From positions 24,335 to 78,059 of the forward strand of contig NZ_VCHX02000175.1 in the NCBI RefSeq assembly GCF_005768555.2: a DNA stretch of 53,725 nucleotides, read 5' to 3'. Below are positions 40,876 through 48,750 of this stretch, in pieces. Made by a program: the position numbers and the translations under genes. The notes under the pieces were generated by a model that worked only from the letters and a program-made list of their open reading frames with translations, did no database searches and was not told the origin of the DNA. This DNA is from Streptomyces sporangiiformans. Its GTDB lineage: Bacteria > Actinomycetota > Actinomycetes > Streptomycetales > Streptomycetaceae. The stretch's first letter is position 1; the number at the start of each line of letters is the position of its first letter.

Positions 40876-42261
40876 TCACGCTCCGTGCCATACGGTGGTG
40901 ATGTTGCAGAACTCGCGGATTCCGTGCCCCGACAGCTCCCTGCCGTAGCCGGACCGCTTGACCCCGCCGAACGGGAACGCCGGGTGGGAGGCCGTCATCC
41001 CGTTGACGTAGACGCCGCCCGCCTCCAGATCGCGGGCGAAGCGGTCGACCTCGTCCTCGTCGCGGGTCCAGACATTGGAACTCAGCCCGAACGGTGAGTC
41101 GTTGGCGATCGCGATCGCCTCCTCGAGGTCGGCGGCGCGGTAGAGCGCGGCGACCGGGCCGAACGCCTCCTCACGATGGATGCGCATGTCGGGGGTCACG
41201 TCGGCGAGGACCGTCGGAGCGTAGTACCAGCCCGATCCCTCGGGACGCTCGGCGCCGCACAGGACCGTCGCGCCGGCCTCCACCGCGTCGTCGACGAGTT
41301 CCTCCAGGTCGCTGCGGCCCCTCTCGCTGGAGAGCGGCCCGACCTCCGTTTCCTCATCCATCGGGTCGCCCACCTTCAGCGCCTCCATGCCCGCCGTGAA
41401 GCGCTCCGCGAAGGCATCGAACACGTCCGTGTGCACGATGAACCGCTTGGCGGCGATGCAGGACTGCCCGGTGTTCTGCACACGGGCCGTCACCGCCGTC
41501 CTCGCGGCCCGGTCGATGTCGGCCGACGGCATCACCACGTACGGGTCGCTGCCGCCCAGTTCCAGGACCGTCTTCTTGACCTCGTCACCGGCCACCGAGG
41601 CGACGGCGCGGCCCGCCGGTTCGCTGCCGGTGAGCGTGGCCGCCCTGACCCGCCCGTCGCGCAGGACAGTCTCGACCTCGCCGCTGCCGATGAGCAGCGT
41701 CTGGAAGCAGCCTTCCGGGAAGCCCGCCCGGTGGAACAGATCCTCCAGATAGAGGGCCGTCTGCGGCACGTTCGAGGCGTGCTTCAGCAGCCCCACGTTG
41801 CCCGCCATCAGCGCGGGCGCGGCGAACCGGATCACCTGCCAGAGCGGGAAGTTCCACGGCATCACCGCGAGCACCGGGCCGAGCGGCCGGTAGCGGACGA
41901 GTACGCGGGAGGCGCCGGAGTCCTTCGCCTCGGACTGCGCGGATTCCTCGTCGGCGAGGAGTTCCTCGGCGCGGTCGGCGTACCAGCGCATGGCCTTCGC
42001 GCACTTGGCGACCTCCGCGCGGGCCTGCTTGATCGGCTTGCCCATCTCCGTGGTCATGACCCGGGCGACGTCTTGCTGGTCCTCCTCCAGCAGGTCGGCG
42101 GCCCGGTGCAGCAGCCGTGCGCGCTCGGCGAACGAGGTGGTGCGATACGTACGGAAGGCGGTCTCGGCGGCCGCGAGCCTGCGCTCGATCTCCTCGGCGC
42201 CCAGGGCGTCGTAGGTCTTGAGCGTCTCGCCGTTCGCCGGATTCACCGTCGCGATGGGCAT
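40876..42261 (-). CDS. NAD(P)-dependent succinate-semialdehyde-type dehydrogenase
   Basis: A 461-residue aldehyde dehydrogenase that should oxidise succinate semialdehyde or a close relative to the acid. It opens MPIATVNPANGETLKTYDAL, and has PWNFPLWQVIRFAAPALMAGN, Glu234 (VLELGGSDP), the catalytic Cys268 (NTGQSCIAAKRF) and EEAFGPV. The sub-family is gabD-like by its opening and ELGGSDP motif. The start at 42261 has AGGAGG seven bases upstream. No GABA transaminase lies nearby. Confidence 0.9.
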   Translation of the reverse strand: MPIATVNPANGETLKTYDALGAEEIERRLAAAETAFRTYRTTSFAERARLLHRAADLLEEDQQDVARVMTTEMGKPIKQARAEVAKCAKAMRWYADRAEELLADEESAQSEAKDSGASRVLVRYRPLGPVLAVMPWNFPLWQVIRFAAPALMAGNVGLLKHASNVPQTALYLEDLFHRAGFPEGCFQTLLIGSGEVETVLRDGRVRAATLTGSEPAGRAVASVAGDEVKKTVLELGGSDPYVVMPSADIDRAARTAVTARVQNTGQSCIAAKRFIVHTDVFDAFAERFTAGMEALKVGDPMDEETEVGPLSSERGRSDLEELVDDAVEAGATVLCGAERPEGSGWYYAPTVLADVTPDMRIHREEAFGPVAALYRAADLEEAIAIANDSPFGLSSNVWTRDEDEVDRFARDLEAGGVYVNGMTASHPAFPFGGVKRSGYGRELSGHGIREFCNITTVWHGA

Positions 42262-42360
42262 GGCCGACCTCCTGATGCGGGCTGTGCCTTCGACCTTCCC
42301 GCGCCGCGGGACGAGCCGCAACGCGGACGGCCGCCCGCGTACCCGCGAGAGCGCCGGGCA

Positions 42361-42396
42361 CGCCTGCCCCGCCGGGTATGCCTGCCTCGCCGGGTA
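42361..42396. repeat. 18-bp tandem repeat
   Basis: Two adjacent 18-base units (42361-42378 and 42379-42396) differ at two positions. They lie in the 169-bp gap between the aldehyde dehydrogenase start and the NUDIX stop, otherwise without recognisable features. Confidence 0.7.
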
Positions 42397-42430
42397 CGGC
42401 TCAGCGCCGTTTCCGGCCCTCCGGGCACTC

Positions 42431-42889
42431 TCAGCCCACGTGCTCTGCCAGCCGGTCCAGGAACGCCGCCTGTGCCTTGACGATCACGGCGCGCGCCCGG
42501 CCGACGTCGAGCCATTCCACCCGGTCGATCTCGGGGAACTCCTGGATCCGGCCCGAGCCGCGCGGCCACTCCATCGTGAACGTCCCGGGCGCCACCGTCG
42601 TCACATCGAGGTCCGCCTCGATCGCCCAGGCCGTGACGACCTTGCCATTCGTCTGCCTGACCTCGCCCAGCGGCACGGCCTCGCCGTCCGGCGGCGCCAG
42701 CCCCAGCTCCTCCTGGAACTCACGGCGTGCCGCGGCCCAGGCCGCCTCGTCGGGCTCGTACTCGCCCTTCGGCACACTCCACGCCCCGACGTCGCGCCGG
42801 CTGAAGAACGGTCCGCCCATGTGCCCCAGCAGCACCTCGATACCGTTCGCCGTGCGCCGGAACAGCAGCAGGCCCGCGCTGCGCCTCAC
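42431..42889 (-). CDS. NUDIX hydrolase
   Basis: A 152-residue protein with a full Nudix box: GEYEPDEAAWAAARREFQEELGL, where the G, E, REFQEE and G positions bind Mg. It hydrolyses a nucleoside diphosphate linked to another group; the substrate is unknown. The early segment SAGLLLFRRTANGIEVLLGHMGG is typical of small bacterial members. The GTG start overlaps the ligase stop (GTGA), so it is translated together with the ligase, which suggests a role in nucleotide or DNA-repair housekeeping. Confidence 0.9.
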   Translation of the reverse strand: MRRSAGLLLFRRTANGIEVLLGHMGGPFFSRRDVGAWSVPKGEYEPDEAAWAAARREFQEELGLAPPDGEAVPLGEVRQTNGKVVTAWAIEADLDVTTVAPGTFTMEWPRGSGRIQEFPEIDRVEWLDVGRARAVIVKAQAAFLDRLAEHVG

Positions 42890-44433
42890 GGGGCGACCTC
42901 CGGATGGGCCGCGAGCAGGCTCTCGACGGTGTCGGCCTCCGCCGGGGTCTTGTCCTCGCGGTAACGCACGACGCGGGCGAAGCGGAGCGTGACGCCCGCG
43001 GGATAGCGCGTGGAGCGCTGCAGGCCGTCGTACGCGATCTCGACGACGAGTTCGGGACGGACGGTCACCACATGGCCGCTCTCCTCGACGGCGAGTTCCC
43101 GGAGCCGCTCGGTCTGCCAGGTCAGCATCGCATCCGTCATCCCCTTGAACGTCTTGCCCAGCATGGCGAAGGAGCCGTCCGGGTTCCGGGCGCCCAGATG
43201 CAGGTTCGACAGCTTGCCGGTGCGCCGCCCGTGGCCCCACTCGGCGGCCAGCACGACCAGGTCCAGCGTGTGTACGGGCTTGACCTTCAGCCAGGAGGCA
43301 CCGCGCCGGCCCGCGCTGTAGGGGGCGTCGAGGCCCTTCAGTACGACGCCTTCGTGGCCGCGCTTCAGCGTGTCGGCGAGGAACCGCTCCGCGGCCAGGC
43401 GGGTCGCGCCGTCCGCGGGGTCGGCCACGAGTGTGCGCCGCACCCGCATCGGCTCGGGGACCAGCCGGGCCAGCGCGGCGTGGCGCTCGACGAACGACAG
43501 GTCGAGCAGGTCGTGGCCGTCCACGGACAGCGCGTCGAAGAACACGGGGGAGACGGGGAGGGCCCTGGCCGCCGTGGTGACGTCCACGCGGGAGCCCACA
43601 CGACTGGAGATGTCCTGGAAGGACCTGGGCCGCCCGTCCTCGTCGAACGCGATGACCTCACCGTCGAGGATGAACCGCTCGCCGTTGAGTTCCCTGGCGG
43701 CGGAGGTCAGCTCGGGCAGCCGGTCGGTGATGTCGTCCAGGGTGCGGGTGTAGAGGCGTACGGCGTCACCGTCGCGGTGGACCTGGACGCGGATGCCGTC
43801 CAGCTTCTCCTCGACGGCGCAGGCGCCGAGCTTGTCGATCGCCTCAGCCACGGACGAGGCGCTGTGCGCCAGCATGGGCAGCACCGGGCGGCCGACGGTG
43901 AGCCGGAACGCGTCGAGGGCCCGAGGGCCGTCCGCCAGCAGCCGCTGCGCCACGGTCCGCAGCGAACCGGCCAGCATCACCGCCCGTCGTACGTCCGCGG
44001 AGGGCGCCCCCGTCGCCTCGGCGAGCCCCTCGACGGCGACCGCGTCGAGCGCGCCCTGCCGCACCTCCCCGCTGAGCAGCCCGAACAGGAACCGCTGCTC
44101 GTCAGCGGTGGCCGCCCCCATCAACTCCCCGACGAGCCGCATGCGTTCGGCCTGCGAACCGGTGCCGGACACACCGGCCAGCTCGGTCAGCCGGGCGTCC
44201 ACGTCCAGCACGGCGAGCGTGGGCTCCTCGGCCGGGGCGACGGGGTGGCTCAGCACCTTCCAGCCGATCCCGATCCGGCCCTGCGGGAGGCGTCCCGCCA
44301 GATACGGGATCACGACGGCAGCCTCCGCCGCCTCGGCGTCCCGGAACAGCTCGGCGAGCAGAGCGATCTTCCGGGACCGCGCCGAGGTGGCGGCGACTTC
44401 CTGGGACACACGGGCAAGCCGGGCGAACAGCAT
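42886..44433 (-). CDS. lig: ATP-dependent DNA ligase
   Basis: A 515-residue ligase with the adenylated Lys210 in EEKLDGIRVQVH and later motifs: RFILDGEVIAFDE, FFDALSVDGHDLL, EGVVLKGLDAPY and WLKVKP. The N-terminal domain (about 1-185) matches actinobacterial ATP-dependent ligases related to LigB. It backs up the essential NAD-dependent LigA, likely in repair. I used the ATG at 44433 (MLFARLARVSQEVA) because the open frame further upstream lies in a repeat-rich non-coding region. Confidence 0.93.
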   Translation of the reverse strand: MLFARLARVSQEVAATSARSRKIALLAELFRDAEAAEAAVVIPYLAGRLPQGRIGIGWKVLSHPVAPAEEPTLAVLDVDARLTELAGVSGTGSQAERMRLVGELMGAATADEQRFLFGLLSGEVRQGALDAVAVEGLAEATGAPSADVRRAVMLAGSLRTVAQRLLADGPRALDAFRLTVGRPVLPMLAHSASSVAEAIDKLGACAVEEKLDGIRVQVHRDGDAVRLYTRTLDDITDRLPELTSAARELNGERFILDGEVIAFDEDGRPRSFQDISSRVGSRVDVTTAARALPVSPVFFDALSVDGHDLLDLSFVERHAALARLVPEPMRVRRTLVADPADGATRLAAERFLADTLKRGHEGVVLKGLDAPYSAGRRGASWLKVKPVHTLDLVVLAAEWGHGRRTGKLSNLHLGARNPDGSFAMLGKTFKGMTDAMLTWQTERLRELAVEESGHVVTVRPELVVEIAYDGLQRSTRYPAGVTLRFARVVRYREDKTPAEADTVESLLAAHPEVAP

Positions 44434-44510
44434 GCAGCCATGGTGCAACGGGAGGACGCCGGGCGCCCGGGGTACGACACCAGGTCTTGCCCGCATCTCG
44501 GCTGCGGGCC

Positions 44511-44555
44511 GGTTGTGGCTGGTCGCGCAGTTCCCCGCGCCCCTGAAGGGGCGCG
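44511..44555. repeat. Common Streptomyces GCGCAGTTCCCCGCGCCCCT element
   Basis: The element reads GGTTGTGGCTGGTCGCGCAG and on into TTCCCCGCGCCCCT, and ends in a nine-base stem (44536-44544 with 44547-44555). I recognise it as a very frequent intergenic repeat in Streptomyces genomes. It may act as a terminator. Confidence 0.8.
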
Positions 44556-44640
44556 CACCCAGTCGGCCACGCGCGGGCACGGGGTGGGGGGAAGGGGCGC
44601 ACCCCCACTTACCCGCAGTCGCCAACGCACGGGAGGGGGC

Positions 44641-44752
44641 GTGTGCCGGTGCGTCATCGCCCGTCGCGTAGGGCTTGTCTCAGGGAACCCGGACCGACTT
44701 ACCCACCCGGGGCAGTACGCCCCCGCGGCGACGGGCGGACGCACCGGCACAC
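44641..44752. repeat. Long inverted repeat, MITE-like
   Basis: The 15-base ends GTGTGCCGGTGCGTC (44641-44655) and GACGCACCGGCACAC (44738-44752) are exact reverse complements. A second nine-base pairing continues inward (44658-44666 with 44729-44737) past a two-base bulge, giving a 24-bp stem around a 62-base interior. No transposase or clear target-site duplication is seen. Confidence 0.6.
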
Positions 44753-44773
44753 GACCCCGACCCACCCACCGGC

Positions 44774-45763
44774 CTAGAGCGCACCCGCCCCACCGCCGGA
44801 GGCAGCCGCCTCGATGTCGCCGAACACCAGCTCGCCATTGATCGTGGCTGCCGCCCGGTACCCCGCACTCGCGGCGTTCACGATCTGTTCCGCGAAGCCT
44901 GTGGTGTTGCCGGCGGCCCAGACGCCGGGCACGCTGGTGCGGCCCGTTTCGTCCACGGCCGCGTACACGCCGAACGGGGTCTCTTCGAGGTCGGCGCCGA
45001 GCCGCTCCAGCAGGCCCGTGCGCGGGATCGCACGGGGCAAGACGAAGAGGACGGAGCGATCGTGTGCGGATCCGTCCGTGAGGCGGACTCCGGTGAGCTG
45101 ATCGTGCTCGACGACGATCCCCGCGACCTCGCCGGGGACCACTTTCACCCCGGCCGCGGCGAGTTTGCGCAGATCCTCGTCCGGGATGTCGTTCTCGTCG
45201 ACCGTGTGCAGGAACAGGGTCACGTTCTTCGACCACTGCGTGACGATGAGCGCCTGATGGACGCTCATGGCGGACGCGGCGAGCACTCCGAAGGCCTGGT
45301 CGCGGACCTCCCAGCCGTGGCAGTAGGGGCAGTGCAGCACGTCCCGCCCCCAGCGCTCGGCGATCCCCGGCACCTTCGGCAGCTCGTCCGCCAGGCCGGT
45401 GGCGACCACCAGCCGACGCGCGCGCACCGGCCGCCCGGAGGCAAGCGTCACGTCGAACTCCCCGGCGTCGTCCCGCCCGACATCCACCGCACGGTCCTGG
45501 ACCAGCTCGACCCCGTACCGCCGGATCTCCCGCCGCCCCTCGGCGAGGAACTCGGCGGGCGGCATCCCGTCCCGCGACAGATAGCCCTGCAGGTGCGCGG
45601 CGGGCCCGTTGCGCGGCTCGCCCGCGTCGACGACCAGCACCCGGCGCCGCGCGCGTCCCAGGACGAGCGCGGCGGACAGCCCCGCCGCGCCGCCCCCGAC
45701 GACGACCACTTCGTACTTCTCCGTGTGCCTCTCGGTGTGCCCCGCGGTGTGTCTCTCGGTCAT
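44774..45763 (-). CDS. Thioredoxin-reductase-like FAD oxidoreductase
   Basis: A 329-residue flavoprotein with two Rossmann domains: GGGAAGLSAALVLGRARR (22-40) binds FAD, and the redox pair Cys145-Cys148 (HCPYCHG) sits as in low-molecular-weight thioredoxin reductases. The second site lacks a clean GxGxxA for NADPH (GVLAASAMSVHQAL), so the electron donor is uncertain. The N-terminus repeats TERHT. GGAGGTGG precedes the ATG at 45763. It is divergent from an XRE-cupin regulator that overlaps its promoter region. Confidence 0.88.
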   Translation of the reverse strand: MTERHTAGHTERHTEKYEVVVVGGGAAGLSAALVLGRARRRVLVVDAGEPRNGPAAHLQGYLSRDGMPPAEFLAEGRREIRRYGVELVQDRAVDVGRDDAGEFDVTLASGRPVRARRLVVATGLADELPKVPGIAERWGRDVLHCPYCHGWEVRDQAFGVLAASAMSVHQALIVTQWSKNVTLFLHTVDENDIPDEDLRKLAAAGVKVVPGEVAGIVVEHDQLTGVRLTDGSAHDRSVLFVLPRAIPRTGLLERLGADLEETPFGVYAAVDETGRTSVPGVWAAGNTTGFAEQIVNAASAGYRAAATINGELVFGDIEAAASGGGAGAL

Positions 45764-45801
45764 GGTGACCACCTCCACGGACAAGGTCGGCCCATCGGTG
45801 C

Positions 45802-45841
45802 GGCATTGACAAATGCCTTTGCCGAAACTGCAATGGCGTCC
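45802..45841. promoter_or_regulatory. Divergent promoter and operator of the XRE-cupin/flavoprotein pair
   Basis: The perfect dyad GGCATT-GACA-AATGCC (45802-45817) overlaps TTGACA (45806-45811), a consensus -35 for the plus strand. TGCAAT at 45829-45834, 17 bases on, is a fair -10, which puts the start of the message at about 45841, next to the ATG at 45842. On the minus strand, TTGCAG (45828-45833) can be the -35 of the flavoprotein gene. Both promoters would be blocked by a protein on the dyad. Confidence 0.65.
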
Positions 45842-46465
45842 ATGGGTGAGCACGAGACACCGTCGGGCACGGCCGACCACGAGGCGACCGGCGAGATCCT
45901 CGCGGCCGTCGGACCGCGGCTGCGCCGGATCAGGAAGGAGCGCGGTGCGACCCTGGCGGGGCTGTCCGAGGCCACCGGCATCTCCGTGAGCACCCTCTCC
46001 CGGCTGGAGTCCGGCCTGCGCAAACCCAACCTGGAACTGCTGCTGCCCATCGCCCGAGCCCACCAAGTGCCCCTCGACGAGCTGGTCGGCGCGCCTGAAG
46101 TGGGCGACCCGCGAATCCGCTCCAAGCCCATCGTCCGGCACGGCCGGACGCACTGGCCGCTCACCCGGCAGCCCGGCGGGCTCCTGGCCTACAAGGTGCT
46201 CGAACCAGCCCGCGTGCTGGAGCCGGATCCGCGCACGCACGAGGGCTACGAGTGGCTGTACGTCCTCTCCGGGAAGTTGAGGCTCGTGCTCGGTGACCAC
46301 GACGTCGTGCTCGGTGCAGGAGAGGCGGCCGAGTTCGACACCCGTGTACCGCACTGGTTCGGGTCGACGGGGGAGGGCCCGGTGGAGTTCCTCAGCATCT
46401 TCGGGCCGCAGGGGGAGCGGATGCACGTACGGGCGCGGCCCGCCCGGAAGGGGAAGGACGGCTGA
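45842..46465 (+). CDS. XRE-cupin transcriptional regulator
   Basis: A 207-residue regulator with an XRE helix-turn-helix (about 20-78; ATLAGLSEATGISVSTLSRLESG) and a C-terminal cupin (about 115-195; HEGYEWLYVLSGKLRLVLGDHDVVLGAGEAAEFDTRVPHWF). The arrangement is common in regulators that sense small ligands and control a neighbouring oxidoreductase. I start it at the ATG at 45842, the base after the predicted transcription start, so it is probably leaderless; an in-frame ATG at 45833 would lie inside the -10 region. Confidence 0.88.
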   Translation: MGEHETPSGTADHEATGEILAAVGPRLRRIRKERGATLAGLSEATGISVSTLSRLESGLRKPNLELLLPIARAHQVPLDELVGAPEVGDPRIRSKPIVRHGRTHWPLTRQPGGLLAYKVLEPARVLEPDPRTHEGYEWLYVLSGKLRLVLGDHDVVLGAGEAAEFDTRVPHWFGSTGEGPVEFLSIFGPQGERMHVRARPARKGKDG

Positions 46466-46470
46466 CCCCG

Positions 46471-46500
46471 TTCCCAGGATGGCAAGCGACCGCTTAGTAT
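46471..46500 (+). promoter_or_regulatory. Promoter with AAGCGACCGCTT palindrome
   Basis: TTCCCA (46471-46476) and TAGTAT (46495-46500), 18 bases apart, form a plausible promoter for the oxidoreductase-dehydrogenase operon. Between and touching the -10 lies the palindrome AAGCG-AC-CGCTT (46484-46495). Sites of this type control acyl-CoA genes in actinobacteria through TetR-family regulators. Confidence 0.6.
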
Positions 46501-46552
46501 GCGCTGGAGCACGACCAGCCGACCAGACGAAGCAGTCCCGTGGAGGCCCCGC

Positions 46553-47530
46553 ATGCAGGCATGGCAAGTGCACCAGAACGGCGAGCCGAGCGAGGTGATG
46601 CGGCTCGAGGACGTGCCGCGGCCGGTGCCCGGCGACGGCCAGGTCCTGCTGAAGGTGCGCGCCTCGAACATCAACTTCCCGGACGCGCTGCTGTGCCGCG
46701 GGCAGTACCAGGTCAGGCCACCACTGCCGTTCACGCCGGGCGTGGAGATCTGCGGCGAGACCGAGGACGGCCGGCGGGTCATCGCCAACCCCGCGCTGCC
46801 GTACGGCGGCTTCGCCGAGTACACGATCGCGGACGCCGCGGCCGTACTGCCCGCGCCCGAGGCGCTCGACGACGCCGAGGCCGCGGCCCTGCACATCGGC
46901 TACCAGACCGGCTGGTTCGGTCTGCACCGCCGCGCCGGCCTCGAAGCCGGCGAGACGCTGCTCGTCCACGCTGCCGCAGGAGGGGTCGGCAGCGCGGCCG
47001 TGCAGCTCGGCAAGGCCGCGGGCGCCACGGTCATCGGTGTCGTGGGCGGAGCCGAAAAGGCGGACGTGGCCCGGGAGCTGGGCTGCGACGTCGTCATCGA
47101 CCGGCGGGCCGAGGACGTCATCGGCGCCGTGAAGGAGGCCACCGGCGGCCGGGGCGCGGACGTGATCTACGACCCCGTCGGCGGCGAGGCGTACGCCCAG
47201 TCCGCCAAGGTCGTCGCCTTCGAAGGGCGGATCGTGATCGTGGGCTTCGCGAGCGGAGCCATTCCCAGTCCGGCGCTGAACCACGCCCTGGTGAAGAACT
47301 ACTCGATCATGGGCCTGCACTGGGGCCTCTACAACACCAAGAACCCGAAGCTGATCCTGCACTGCCACGAGCGGCTCACCGAGCTGGCCGCACGTGGCGC
47401 GATCAAGCCGCTGGTCAGCGAGCACGTACCGTTCGGCGGCGCGGCCGCCGCCGTACAGCGCGTCGCCGACGGCGTCACCACCGGCCGCGTGGCCGTGATC
47501 CCCGGTCTCACCGAAGGAGGAGCGGCATGA
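46553..47530 (+). CDS. NADPH:quinone oxidoreductase family protein (zinc-independent MDR)
   Basis: A 325-residue medium-chain reductase without the zinc ligands of alcohol dehydrogenases. It has the MDR opening (INFPDALLCRGQYQVRPPLPFTPG), HAAAGGVGSAAVQLGKAAGATVIG for the nucleotide, and GRGADVIYDPVGG. Its ATG follows GGAGG by seven bases; the stop overlaps the next gene (ATGA). In an operon with two acyl-CoA dehydrogenases it probably acts on an enoyl-CoA or quinone-like intermediate. Confidence 0.9.
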   Translation: MQAWQVHQNGEPSEVMRLEDVPRPVPGDGQVLLKVRASNINFPDALLCRGQYQVRPPLPFTPGVEICGETEDGRRVIANPALPYGGFAEYTIADAAAVLPAPEALDDAEAAALHIGYQTGWFGLHRRAGLEAGETLLVHAAAGGVGSAAVQLGKAAGATVIGVVGGAEKADVARELGCDVVIDRRAEDVIGAVKEATGGRGADVIYDPVGGEAYAQSAKVVAFEGRIVIVGFASGAIPSPALNHALVKNYSIMGLHWGLYNTKNPKLILHCHERLTELAARGAIKPLVSEHVPFGGAAAAVQRVADGVTTGRVAVIPGLTEGGAA

Positions 47531-48750
47531 CCGACGCCGCAACCAAGGCCGGCGCGCCCAAGGCTGGCGCGCCCGACGCCGCCGAACTGCGCCGTCGCAC
47601 CCAGGAGTTGCTGGCCGCGCAGCCCCCCGCCACCACCGACCGCCTCGACTTCCTGAAGGCTCGCTTCGACGCCGGACTCGCCTGGGTGCACTACCCGGAG
47701 GGCCTCGGCGGACTCGGCGCGCCGCGCTCCCTGCAGGCCGTCGTGGACGCCGAGTTGGAGGCCGCGGGCGCCCCTGACAACGACCCGCGGCGCATCGGCA
47801 TCGGCCTCGGCATGGCCGCGCCGACCATCCTCGGCTTCGGTACGGAGGAACAGAAGAGCCGCTTCCTCAGGCCCCTTTGGGTGGGCGAGGAGGTCTGGTG
47901 CCAGCTGTTCAGCGAGCCGGGCGCCGGCTCGGACCTGGCCGCGCTCGGCACGCGGGCCGTCCGCGACGGCGACGACTGGGTGGTCAACGGACAGAAGGTG
48001 TGGACGTCCAGCGCGCACCTCGCGCGCTGGGCCATCCTCATCGCCCGTACCGACCCGGACGTGCCCAAGCACCGCGGCATCACGTACTTCATCTGCGACA
48101 TGACCGACCCCGGTGTCGAGGTGCGGCCGCTGCGCCAGGTCACCGGCGAGGCCGAGTTCAACGAGGTGTTCCTCACCGACGTCCGCATTCCCGACGCCCA
48201 CCGCCTCGGGGAGATCGGCGACGGCTGGCGGGTCGCGCAGACCACGCTGATGAACGAGCGCGTGTCCATCGGCGGCATGCGCATCCCGCGCGAGGGTGGC
48301 ATGATCGGCCCGGTCTCGAAGACCTGGCGCGAGCGCCCCGAACTGCGCACCAACGACCTCCACCAGCGGCTGCTCAAGCTCTGGGTGGAGGCCGAGGTCG
48401 CCCGCCTCACGGGTGAACGGCTGCGCCAGCAGCTCGTCGCGGGCCAGCCCGGCCCCGAGGGCTCCGGCATGAAGCTCGCGTTCGCCCGCCTCAACCAGGA
48501 GATCAGCGGTCTGGAGGTGGAACTCCTCGGCGAGGAAGGCCTGTTGTACGAGGACTGGACGATGCGCCGACCGGAGTTGGTGGACTTCGTCGGGCGCGAC
48601 GCCGGCTATCGCTATCTCCGCTCCAAGGGCAACAGCATCGAGGGCGGGACCACCGAGGTCCTGCTGAACATCGTCGCCGAGCGCGTCCTGGGCCTGCCGT
48701 CCGAGCCGCGCACCGACAAGGACGTCGCCTGGAAGGACCTCGCCCGATGA
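47527..48750 (+). CDS. Acyl-CoA dehydrogenase, catalytic-type subunit
   Basis: A 407-residue flavoenzyme. FSEPGAGSDLAALGTRA and WTSSAHLARW bind FAD and substrate, and Glu372 (NSIEGGTTEVLLN) is the likely catalytic base. It is followed, with ATGA overlaps on both sides, by a second dehydrogenase-like gene that lacks that Glu. Such pairs in actinobacteria (FadE26-27 and FadE28-29 types) form alpha2-beta2 enzymes that act on sterol or branched side chains. The exact substrate is unknown here. Confidence 0.9.
   Translation: MTDAATKAGAPKAGAPDAAELRRRTQELLAAQPPATTDRLDFLKARFDAGLAWVHYPEGLGGLGAPRSLQAVVDAELEAAGAPDNDPRRIGIGLGMAAPTILGFGTEEQKSRFLRPLWVGEEVWCQLFSEPGAGSDLAALGTRAVRDGDDWVVNGQKVWTSSAHLARWAILIARTDPDVPKHRGITYFICDMTDPGVEVRPLRQVTGEAEFNEVFLTDVRIPDAHRLGEIGDGWRVAQTTLMNERVSIGGMRIPREGGMIGPVSKTWRERPELRTNDLHQRLLKLWVEAEVARLTGERLRQQLVAGQPGPEGSGMKLAFARLNQEISGLEVELLGEEGLLYEDWTMRRPELVDFVGRDAGYRYLRSKGNSIEGGTTEVLLNIVAERVLGLPSEPRTDKDVAWKDLAR

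Larger units (their letters stand above)
44434..44773. other. Repeat-rich intergenic region (340 bp)
   Basis: The gap between the ligase start and the flavoprotein stop, both minus strand, has no gene I can support. It holds a common Streptomyces hairpin element (44511-44555) and a long inverted repeat with MITE-like ends (44641-44752). The ligase promoter must also lie here. Confidence 0.6.

Noticed and set aside
44434..44640. Upstream extension of the DNA ligase
   Set aside because: Ligase homology starts at the ATG at 44433; the upstream codons run through a dispersed repeat.
44774..47542. A 922-codon open minus-strand frame spanning the flavoprotein and two plus-strand genes
   Set aside because: Only the part from 45763 downward is a flavoprotein; the rest is opposite the XRE-cupin and oxidoreductase genes and has no family signature.
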